From positions 1 through 5,084 of the forward strand of contig JBLNBX010000198.1 of the NCBI GenBank assembly GCA_050260275.1: a DNA stretch of 5,084 nucleotides. Direction: 5' to 3'. The notes below the pieces were generated by a model. It ran no database searches and was not told the DNA's origin. It saw only the letters and a list, made by a program, of their open reading frames with translations. This document shows, piece by piece, positions 1-5,030 of the stretch; the stretch's first letter is position 1; every line of letters begins with the position of its first letter. This stretch comes from DATMXS01 sp050260275. Lineage in GTDB: Bacteria > Acidobacteriota > Terriglobia > Bryobacterales > Bryobacteraceae. Both the position numbers and the translations under genes were made by a program.

Positions 1-48
1 GCGAAGCATCAATGAAGCAGAAGTAGCGCGACCCGGCCAGGCGCGCCT
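1..48. other. Window edge downstream of the ligase gene, no gene identified
   Basis: Short flank past the ligase stop codon. It contains a 10-bp perfect palindrome (AGGCGCGCCT, 39-48), too short and without a T run to be called a terminator. Reading frames on both strands run off the edge and give no recognisable peptide, so no neighbouring gene can be named. Confidence 0.5.
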
Positions 49-1764
49 CTAGCGCTTCGGGGGCGCAGTCCGCTTCGGCGCGGCCTTCTTTGCAGGCCCC
101 AGCTTCGTCTGCTTCCGGGCCGCCTCGCCCGGGCCGGTTACTGGAGCGGCCTGCTCTGAGGATTCTCCCGCGGGCTCGGGTCCAGCGTCCGGACCGGCTT
201 CGGTTTCGAACCGGCAGTCGCGCGGTGGTTTGTCGGTACGCAACCCCAGGAACACCGGAGCGCGCAGGCGCCTGTCGCGCGTCCACTCGCTGAACTTGAC
301 GGACGCGACGAGCTTCGGCTCCACGTACGTCTGCTTCTCGCGCGTGCGCGGGGGCGTCTCAAACGGCGCTTCGCGCGTCACTAGTTTCCGCAGCTTCTCC
401 CACAGCGGCGGCTGGTTGCGCTCGTTGAAACCGGTTCCCACCGAACCGATGTACCGCAGCTTTCCGTCCTCGTACAGCCCGAGCAGAAGCGCGCCAAACC
501 GTTCGCGCCCGCCTCGCGGCGCGGTGTAGCCGCCGATCACGGCATCCACCTCGCGCGTCACCTTCAACTTCAGCCAGTTCGATCCGCGCCCGCCGCGATA
601 CGGGCTGTTCGCCTGTTTCGCGATCACTCCCTCCAGGCCGCGCTCGCTCGCCAGCCGGTACAGTTCCTCACCCTGGCCGGTGACATGGTCGGAAAACCGC
701 ACCGGCGGCTCTGGGTTCAGGATCCGTTTCAACAGCCGCTTGCGTTCGATGAGCGGCACTCCGCGCAGGTCGAAACCGTCGCAGTAGAGCAGATCGAACA
801 GATAGAGCACCACCGGCGCGGAGGCAACCAGCTCCGCCGAGGGCCGGGCAACGTTCATCCGCTGCTGCATCAGGCCGAAGCTCGGCCGGCCTTCCTCGTC
901 CAGCACCACTGCCTCGCCATCGACGATGACGCGCTTCACCGCGAGCCTCTCCGGCAGTACGGCCAGCTCCGGGAACTGCGGCGTCACCACGCGATCATTG
1001 CGCGAGCGCAGTTCCACGCGGCCGTCGCGCACCCACGCGAGGATGCGCATGCCATCCCACTTGAGTTCGTAGATCCAATCCGGCGCGCTGAACGGCTCGC
1101 GCGTGAGCGTCGCCAGGTTCGGCTCGATCTTCGACGGCATCGCCGCCTCGCGCGCGCCTGGCAGCTCGCCCGGGTTCGTATGGTGAGCGGGACGGCCTTC
1201 GGCAACCTCTTCGATGGTTCGGCCGCTCAGGACCGACTCGCCAAGCTTCTCAATATCCCAGGTCTCGTCGGCTGTCTCGTCCCTGTGCTTGATCAGCAAC
1301 CAGTTCTTTTGCTGCTTCGGGTCGTCCGAGCGCCTTCCGGTGTTAACCAGCGCGAAACTCCCATGCAGTTTGCGGCCCTCGAGCCGGAACTTGAGATCGC
1401 CGCGCGCGAGCTGCTCGTCCGCTGTTCCCTTCCCCTCCAGTTCCCACGTGCCGCGGTCCCACACGATCACCGTGCCCGCTCCGTAGTTCCCCTCCGGAAT
1501 GACGCCTTCGAAGGTCGCGTAATCGAGCGGGTGGTCCTCCGTGCGCACCGCAAGGCGCTTGTCGCGCGGGTTGAGCGACGGCCCCTTCGGCACCGCCCAC
1601 GACAGCAACACGCCGTTCAACTCGAGCCTGAGATCGTAGTGCAGGCGCGTGGCGTCGTGCTTCTGCACGACGAAAGAATTCCCTTCCCCTCGCGCGGGCT
1701 CGCTCCCGGACGGCTCCGGCGTTCCAGGAAAACTGCGCTTGCGCCGGTACTCTTCGAGCGGCAT
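49..1764 (-). CDS. ligD: LigD-type ATP-dependent DNA ligase, PE-LIG architecture (no polymerase domain)
   Basis: Predicted 571-aa enzyme that seals DNA breaks using ATP, normally in Ku-dependent non-homologous end joining, after trimming 3' ends. Residues about 28-170 form the 3'-phosphoesterase domain, with the H-x5-H-x-D-x-R signature at His36, His42, Asp44, Arg46 plus Arg70, His78 and Tyr82; the spacing matches the metal and phosphate ligands known for Pseudomonas LigD. Residues about 210-400 are the nucleotidyltransferase: motif I ELKWDG with the AMP-accepting Lys235, RSRNDR at 253-258, motif III VDGE at 281-284, motif IV EGVIAK at 378-383, motif V WLKLK at 397-401. The OB domain follows (about 403-515), with motif VI ending GLRTDKP. 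The last 50 residues are a low-complexity Pro/Ala then Lys-rich tail. The primase-like POL domain is absent. The ATG at 1764 is chosen because GGAG lies 9 nt upstream and the PE domain begins soon after; the open frame continues to 2328 but would run antisense through the neighbouring oxidoreductase gene. No Ku gene is visible. Confidence 0.95.
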   Translation of the reverse strand: MPLEEYRRKRSFPGTPEPSGSEPARGEGNSFVVQKHDATRLHYDLRLELNGVLLSWAVPKGPSLNPRDKRLAVRTEDHPLDYATFEGVIPEGNYGAGTVIVWDRGTWELEGKGTADEQLARGDLKFRLEGRKLHGSFALVNTGRRSDDPKQQKNWLLIKHRDETADETWDIEKLGESVLSGRTIEEVAEGRPAHHTNPGELPGAREAAMPSKIEPNLATLTREPFSAPDWIYELKWDGMRILAWVRDGRVELRSRNDRVVTPQFPELAVLPERLAVKRVIVDGEAVVLDEEGRPSFGLMQQRMNVARPSAELVASAPVVLYLFDLLYCDGFDLRGVPLIERKRLLKRILNPEPPVRFSDHVTGQGEELYRLASERGLEGVIAKQANSPYRGGRGSNWLKLKVTREVDAVIGGYTAPRGGRERFGALLLGLYEDGKLRYIGSVGTGFNERNQPPLWEKLRKLVTREAPFETPPRTREKQTYVEPKLVASVKFSEWTRDRRLRAPVFLGLRTDKPPRDCRFETEAGPDAGPEPAGESSEQAAPVTGPGEAARKQTKLGPAKKAAPKRTAPPKR

Positions 1765-1773
1765 GAACTTTGA

Positions 1774-1777
1774 CTCC
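1774..1777 (-). promoter_or_regulatory. Ribosome binding site of the ligase gene
   Basis: On the minus strand GGAG is followed by a 9-nt spacer and the ATG at 1764. This decides the start: it places translation just before the phosphoesterase domain and removes about 188 residues of antisense read-through from the longest open frame. Confidence 0.6.
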
Positions 1778-1858
1778 AATATGCCACTTCGAACCGCGCG
1801 CCGGCCGGGTCCTGTGCTCAAATATATGCGGATCCAGAACCTGCCTGCCGTTTCATCC

Positions 1859-1865
1859 AAGGAGG
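1859..1865 (+). promoter_or_regulatory. Strong ribosome binding site of the oxidoreductase gene
   Basis: AAGGAGG, a near-perfect anti-16S match. It leaves 4 nt before the ATG at 1870 but only 1 nt before the in-frame GTG at 1867, so ATG 1870 is preferred as the start. Confidence 0.75.
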
Positions 1866-1869
1866 GGTG

Positions 1870-2823
1870 ATGAAAGCACGAGCGATAGTCATCAACCGGT
1901 TCGGTGGACCCGAGGAACTCACTCCCGGCGAGATCGAGATACCGGATCCCGGGCCGGGCGAATTGCTGGTTCGCGTTGTGGCGTGCGGGACCAATCCAGT
2001 CGACGCGAAAATACGCGCGAACGGCACATGGGCGAAGCTCGAATTGCCCGCCGTGCTCGGGTACGACGTTTCGGGCGTGGTCGAGAAAACCGGCGCCGGC
2101 GTGACCGAGTTCAAGGAAGGTGACGAGGTCTACTACACGCCCGAGATCTACGGAAACTCGCGCGGTGCCTACGCCACCCACAACCTGGTGAGAGCGGATA
2201 TCGTCGCGCTCAAGCCCGCCACGTTGAACCACGTGGAGGCCGCCGCAGTGCCGCTGGCCGGCGGAACGGCCTGGGACGCCGTGGTCCGGCGGCTCGCGCT
2301 GCGGGTGGGCGAGACGGTGCTGATTCACGGGGGAGCTGGCGGAGTAGGTTCGTTTGCCGTTCAGATCGCAAAGGCGTCCGGAGCCCGCGTGCTTGCCACC
2401 TCCAGCGCGGCTAACCTGTCAACTCTCAGAGAACTGGGCGCGGACGTTCCGATCGACTACTCGCAGGATTTCGGCGATATCGTGAAGCTCGAAACGGGCG
2501 GCAAAGGCGTTGATGCCGTCTTCGATTGCGCGCGCGGCGACCTGATCGGCAGCAGCCTCCATGTGACGCGGCCCTCTGGACGGCTGGCCTGCATACTGCC
2601 GCCCGGAGGCGATCTGCGCCTGCTGTACGTGAAGAACCTCACCCTCCATGGCATTTTCCTCACGCGCGAGCGCAAGCGCCTCGAGGAGATGCGCGCCCTG
2701 ATCGACCAGGGCAAGCTGCGCCCGCTCGTGACGGAGGTTTTGCCGCTCGACCAGGTCTCAAAGGCACACGAGCGCCTGGATACTGGCCACGGCCGAGGCA
2801 AGGTCGTGCTGCGAATCGAGTGA
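1870..2823 (+). CDS. NAD(P)-dependent medium-chain oxidoreductase, zinc-less quinone-reductase-like
   Basis: Predicted 317-aa cytosolic enzyme of the medium-chain dehydrogenase/reductase superfamily, quinone oxidoreductase (zeta-crystallin-like) branch. The opening with FGGPEEL (11-17), then PGPGELLVRV (27-36) and TNPVDAKIR (41-49), marks the GroES-like N-terminal domain. The Rossmann domain starts near 130 and carries the dinucleotide loop GGAGGVG (154-160). The run ATSSAANL after the second strand lacks an acidic residue where NADH-specific enzymes usually have one, which favours NADPH. The C-terminal HERLDTGHGRGKVVLRIE ending is typical of the group. The catalytic and structural zinc cysteines of alcohol dehydrogenases are absent. 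Length is normal (about 310-330 aa). It most likely reduces a quinone, enone or similar electrophile; the substrate cannot be read from sequence. It lies alone on its strand, divergent from the ligase gene, and its stop is 10 bp from the convergent transglycosylase stop. I avoid the symbol qor because many paralogues share these motifs. Confidence 0.93.
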   Translation: MKARAIVINRFGGPEELTPGEIEIPDPGPGELLVRVVACGTNPVDAKIRANGTWAKLELPAVLGYDVSGVVEKTGAGVTEFKEGDEVYYTPEIYGNSRGAYATHNLVRADIVALKPATLNHVEAAAVPLAGGTAWDAVVRRLALRVGETVLIHGGAGGVGSFAVQIAKASGARVLATSSAANLSTLRELGADVPIDYSQDFGDIVKLETGGKGVDAVFDCARGDLIGSSLHVTRPSGRLACILPPGGDLRLLYVKNLTLHGIFLTRERKRLEEMRALIDQGKLRPLVTEVLPLDQVSKAHERLDTGHGRGKVVLRIE

Positions 2824-2824
2824 T

Positions 2825-2856
2825 TGCGGAGGGCTACTTCGCGGCAACACTCCGCA
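2825..2856. terminator. Possible shared hairpin at the convergent gene ends
   Basis: A 7-bp perfect inverted repeat: TGCGGAG at 2825-2831 and CTCCGCA at 2850-2856, with an 18-nt loop. It starts one base after the oxidoreductase stop codon and its right arm lies inside the last codons of the transglycosylase gene. There is no T run on either side, so it is not a standard intrinsic terminator; the position between two convergent stops is the main argument. Confidence 0.25.
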
Positions 2857-3520
2857 GTCCCGCCTGCCTGATGACCTTCTCGACGTACTTCTGCGTCTCC
2901 GGGTAGGGCGGGACGCCGTTGTAGCGGTCCACGGCATTCGGGCCGGCGTTGTAGGCGGCCAGCGCCTTGCGAAGCTGGTGGTCGTCGTCAGCGTACTTGC
3001 GCAGCAGGTCCACCAGATACCGCGCCCCGGCGTCGACATTCTGTTCGGGGTCGTGGGGGTCCGCACCCAGCTTCCGCGCAGTTGCCGGCATCAACTGCAT
3101 GATGCCGATCGCGCCCGCCGGAGATACCGCGGATTGCTGGTAGCCCGATTCGGCCTGCGCGATCGAGTGCAGCAGTTTCGCCGGGAGGCCGTAGCGCCTG
3201 GCGGCAGCATTCAGGAGTTGCTTCGCATCGACGGACGATGAACCCTTGGACGGCTCGGGCGTCTCGGGCGGCTTCACCTCCGGCTGGAACTCCTCTATCG
3301 AGGAGGCGTCAATCTCCGCAGTGCCGCCGTTGGCGTAGAGAATGACTTTGTCGCCTACAGTCTCGTGCCGGTCCGCGCGAAGGACGTGACCATTCTTAAG
3401 GACGGCGTACTCGCCGGCTGGAGCCGAAACGGAGCACACCAGAACTGCTATACCGATCAAGTGCCTCAAACACGATTTGACGCCCGCCGCCCGCCGACCG
3501 TTGAGGCATTCCGCGCGCAT
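2834..3520 (-). CDS. Exported lytic transglycosylase, GH23 (SLT) domain
   Basis: Predicted 228-aa periplasmic murein lytic transglycosylase, which cleaves the MurNAc-GlcNAc bond with formation of 1,6-anhydroMurNAc. A Lys/Arg-containing leader and the hydrophobic stretch LIGIAVLVCSV (21-31) precede an A-x-A site (APA, 33-35), giving likely signal-peptidase I cleavage before Gly36. Residues about 36-80 form a small beta-rich module (AVLKNGHVLRAD, then VILYANGG). A Pro/Glu/Ser linker follows (about 80-96), then the SLT domain (about 98-225): catalytic Glu124 in QAES, GIMQLMP at 139-145, AYNAGP at 189-194, and YPETQKYV at 206-213. All hallmark residues are present. The ATG at 3520 is the first start after an in-frame TGA (3541-3539), but no good Shine-Dalgarno precedes it; a TTG at 3469 would give a more compact signal peptide. 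Cys29 is not in a proper lipobox. The gene stands alone on its strand, facing the oxidoreductase gene. Confidence 0.92.
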   Translation of the reverse strand: MRAECLNGRRAAGVKSCLRHLIGIAVLVCSVSAPAGEYAVLKNGHVLRADRHETVGDKVILYANGGTAEIDASSIEEFQPEVKPPETPEPSKGSSSVDAKQLLNAAARRYGLPAKLLHSIAQAESGYQQSAVSPAGAIGIMQLMPATARKLGADPHDPEQNVDAGARYLVDLLRKYADDDHQLRKALAAYNAGPNAVDRYNGVPPYPETQKYVEKVIRQAGLRSVAAK

Positions 3521-3571
3521 TAAGGCCGCTGTAATCTTTCAAAGCATTAAGAAATAGAGATAGAGCTCCTT

Positions 3572-3586
3572 TGTCGCTTCCCGACA
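3572..3586 (-). repeat. 5-5-5 hairpin in the transglycosylase leader region
   Basis: TGTCG and CGACA flank a 5-nt loop. Read on the minus strand the hairpin is followed directly by AAAGGAG (3572-3566, sharing the last base of the stem), a strong Shine-Dalgarno-like sequence with no usable start codon 5-12 nt after it. The next ATG (3547) is 18 nt away and opens a two-codon frame (ATG CTT TGA) in the same frame as the transglycosylase. The inverted repeat is certain; any role is speculative. Confidence 0.4.
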
Positions 3587-3667
3587 TACACTTACAGGAG
3601 TCAATCTGAGAGAGCGCAGACCACCGCGCCGCCGGCGTTAAGCCCGCTCCAGAACACGTCTCGTGCG

Positions 3668-3692
3668 CGCAGGAATCACCTGTTGCGTTTTT
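3668..3692 (+). terminator. Weak terminator-like stem followed by five T
   Basis: CGCAGG (3668-3673) can pair with CCT (3679-3681) and GCG (3685-3687), leaving a 5-nt loop and a 3-nt bulge, and TTTTT (3688-3692) follows at once. The layout resembles a plus-strand intrinsic terminator, but the stem is only six pairs with a bulge and no plus-strand gene is known just upstream. If real it would end a transcript coming from the transglycosylase leader side or read-through from further up. Confidence 0.2.
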
Positions 3693-3717
3693 GGCTCCGG
3701 CACCGCCAGAATAGATA

Positions 3718-3745
3718 GTTCAATATCTGAACAAAGCCGTATACT
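3718..3745 (+). promoter_or_regulatory. Operator-like dyad next to a -10-like TATACT
   Basis: GTTCA-N5-TGAAC (3718-3732) is a perfect 15-bp interrupted dyad. Seven bases later TATACT (3740-3745) matches five of six positions of a sigma-70 -10 box. No good -35 hexamer is present, and the dyad covers much of the -35/spacer area, which is where a repressor or activator would bind. A transcript starting near 3752 would have a leader of about 230 nt before the URO-D-family start. The dyad is seen directly; its use as an operator is inferred. Confidence 0.3.
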
Positions 3746-3830
3746 GTACTCGGCGGAAGCAGCCCGCAGCGCGTGGTTCGATGCCGCGAGCGTGCCGTTC
3801 CCAGGCACACACGCGCGAGGGTGTCCGGCC

Positions 3831-3842
3831 GCGATGCATCGC
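3831..3842. repeat. 12-bp perfect palindrome
   Basis: GCGATGCATCGC reads the same on both strands. GCC at 3828-3830 and GGC at 3845-3847 can extend the pairing across a 2-nt bulge. It lies about 140 bp before the URO-D-family start. It could be a protein-binding site; in high-GC DNA a single copy may also be chance. Confidence 0.4.
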
Positions 3843-3872
3843 ACGGCGGCTGGTGGCGCAGTCCCGGGTGTG

Positions 3873-3902
3873 TTGCCGAGGTCCGGTTCGGCGTTCGATA
3901 CT
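3873..3902 (+). promoter_or_regulatory. Weak sigma-70-like promoter before the URO-D-family gene
   Basis: TTGCCG (3873-3878) and GATACT (3897-3902) each match four of six consensus bases and are 18 bp apart. Transcription from here would give a leader of roughly 70 nt. It is the only plausible pair close to the gene, but the match is modest and the acidobacterial consensus may differ. Confidence 0.22.
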
Positions 3903-3965
3903 AGCGTTGACCGGTAACCCAGGCCGGCGTCCCGAGCAGCTAATTCCGCCGCGACCCAGGCGCCC

Positions 3966-3969
3966 GGAG
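3966..3969 (+). promoter_or_regulatory. Ribosome binding site of the URO-D-family gene
   Basis: GGAG lies 11 nt before the ATG at 3981, slightly long but acceptable. The GTG at 3971 is followed in frame by TAG and cannot be the start, so ATG 3981 is supported. Confidence 0.5.
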
Positions 3970-3980
3970 TGTGACATAGC

Positions 3981-5030
3981 ATGCGACCAGAACAATGGGC
4001 GGCTTTCAAGAAGGCCGCCAAGCGTGAACCCGATGCAGGGACGCCCGTTGCGGCGATCGTCGACAGCCCGTGGATTCCCGGATACCTGGGTATCAGTCAT
4101 CTGGAGTATTACTTCGACACCGATGTCTGGCTCGACGCGAATCTGAGGATCATGCGCGAGTTCCCCGACATCATCTTCCTGCCCTCGTGGTGGGTGGAAT
4201 TCGGCATGGCAATCGAGCCCTCCGCTTTCGGCGATCGCGTGCGCTTCTGGCCGGACCGCACACCGGACCAGATCGCTACGCTGCGCTCCGCGACCGACGT
4301 GGACCGGCTCGCGCCCGTGGACGCCCAGACCGACGGCCTCATGCCCGCCGCCCTGCAGCGCTACCGCAGTTGTAAGGGACGCATCTTCGACGCGGGTTAC
4401 ACGATCCCGATGGTCGCGGCCCGCGGGCCGTTGTGCGTCGCCTCCTTCCTTCGCGGCGTTTCCGAGTTCATGATGGACATCGTCGATGAGCCTGACGCCG
4501 TCCACAAGCTGCTCGACCTCACCACGCGATGCGTGATCGACTGGCTCAGCGCGCAGGCCGAAGCCATAGGCGATTCCGTCGAAGGCATCCTCGTGCTGGA
4601 CGACATCGTCGGGTTCCTCTCGCTCAACGCATACCGCGAGTTCGCGCATCCGTACCTGAAGCGCATCTGCGACGCGTTCCCCTCCGGATGGGTGAAGGTC
4701 TACCACAACGACGCGAACGTGCGTCCGTTCCTCTCCGAGCTGCCAGCCGCGGGTTTCGACGTGCTCAACTGGAGCCACAAGATCCCGGTGAAAGAGGCTT
4801 ACGAGAAGACAGGCGGGCGCGTGTGCCTGATGGGCAATGTCGCGCCGCTCGAGATCGGCGTGCGCGGAACGCCGGAGATGGTGCTGGAAGCCGCCTCGCA
4901 GGTGCTCGATTCGGGCGCATCGAGCCTCATCCTCTCGGTCGGCGGCGGCGTCAGCCCCGGAATGCCCGCTGAGAACCTGCGCGCTCTCGCCCGGGCGGCG
5001 GCCGCTCGCGCTGCTTCTCAGATGGCCTGA
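3981..5030 (+). CDS. Uroporphyrinogen decarboxylase (URO-D) family protein, probable methyltransferase-like
   Basis: Predicted 349-aa cytosolic TIM-barrel protein of the URO-D superfamily, which includes HemE and the corrinoid-dependent methyltransferases MtaA and CmuA. Family landmarks: EYYFDTDVWLDANLRIMREFPD (42-63 region), an acidic-aromatic barrel strand LVLDDIVGFLS (204-214) followed by YREFAHPYLKRI (218-229), KVYHNDAN (239-246), FDVLNWSHK (259-267), CLMGNVAPLEI (282-292), and the C-terminal SVGGGVSP...PAENLRAL (319-336). The HemE substrate-binding N-terminal Arg-rich motif is missing, so haem synthesis is unlikely. In methyltransferase members a His-x-Cys and a later Cys bind zinc; here the first is His242-Asn-Asp244, and Val324/Ser325/Met328 occupy the region of the late Cys. 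Length is normal. It stands alone on its strand after a long spacer, with no corrinoid protein or activator in view, so substrate and even methyl transfer are unproven. Alternatives are demethylation of a methylated compound with a non-standard metal site, or a non-catalytic relative. Confidence 0.88.
   Translation: MRPEQWAAFKKAAKREPDAGTPVAAIVDSPWIPGYLGISHLEYYFDTDVWLDANLRIMREFPDIIFLPSWWVEFGMAIEPSAFGDRVRFWPDRTPDQIATLRSATDVDRLAPVDAQTDGLMPAALQRYRSCKGRIFDAGYTIPMVAARGPLCVASFLRGVSEFMMDIVDEPDAVHKLLDLTTRCVIDWLSAQAEAIGDSVEGILVLDDIVGFLSLNAYREFAHPYLKRICDAFPSGWVKVYHNDANVRPFLSELPAAGFDVLNWSHKIPVKEAYEKTGGRVCLMGNVAPLEIGVRGTPEMVLEAASQVLDSGASSLILSVGGGVSPGMPAENLRALARAAAARAASQMA

Larger units (their letters stand above)
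1765..1869. promoter_or_regulatory. Divergent intergenic promoter region (ligase / oxidoreductase)
   Basis: The 105-bp gap between two divergent starts must hold the promoters of both genes unless they lie inside a coding region. The only A/T-rich patch in its middle is at 1819-1828. On the minus strand this reads TATATT (1826-1821), five of six matches to a -10 box, placed about 60 nt before the ligase start. On the plus strand it gives TATATG (1823-1828), a weaker match. No convincing -35 hexamer sits 16-18 bp from either, and a TTGACT at 1769-1774 on the plus strand has no partner. The assignment as a promoter region rests on gene orientation more than on the motifs. Confidence 0.35.
3521..3980. 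other. 460-bp intergenic region without a supportable gene
   Basis: This gap separates the divergent transglycosylase and URO-D-family genes. Open frames cross it on both strands (for example 3663-3917 plus and 4021-3638 minus) but give Arg/Ala/Pro-rich peptides with no recognisable domain, no good ribosome binding site, and in the minus case overlap with the URO-D-family start, so I leave them out. It is patchy in composition: 3535-3600 and 3708-3750 are relatively A/T-rich, while 3750-3980 is GC-rich. It contains a 15-bp operator-like dyad beside a -10-like word, a 12-bp palindrome, two small hairpins, and a stem followed by five T. No tRNA, riboswitch class or insertion-sequence end was recognised. 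Confidence 0.6.

Noticed and set aside
685..1773. 362-codon plus-strand open frame antisense to the ligase gene
   Set aside because: Arg/His/Leu-rich shadow typical of high-GC coding DNA; it has no domain and lies wholly opposite a gene with intact catalytic motifs.
3432..3440. Lipobox-like Cys29 in the transglycosylase leader
   Set aside because: The residue before the cysteine is Val where Gly/Ala/Ser is needed, and a better A-x-A signal-peptidase I site follows at 33-35.
3772..3788. T-arm-like hairpin: 5-bp stem around the loop TTCGATG, suggesting a tRNA or a tRNA-end attachment site
   Set aside because: The loop ends in G where a pyrimidine is expected, and no anticodon arm, D arm or matching acceptor strand can be found about 50 nt upstream.
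3663..3917. 84-codon plus-strand open frame in the spacer
   Set aside because: GTG start without a ribosome binding site, no recognisable domain, and composition like non-coding high-GC sequence.
3800..3961. Three copies of CCCAGGC (3800-3806, 3918-3924, 3955-3961) as possible regulator sites
   Set aside because: Only seven bases, irregular spacing and GC-rich, so chance is an adequate explanation.
3745..3980. Cobalamin riboswitch before the URO-D-family gene
   Set aside because: I could not find the B12-box core or the conserved order of elements on either strand.
3638..4021. 127-codon minus-strand open frame in the spacer
   Set aside because: No recognisable domain, overlaps the start of the URO-D-family gene, and lacks a ribosome binding site.
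3720..4778. 352-codon minus-strand open frame opposite the URO-D-family gene
   Set aside because: The plus-strand protein is clearly conserved in family motifs, while the minus-strand peptide is low-complexity and has no good start signal.
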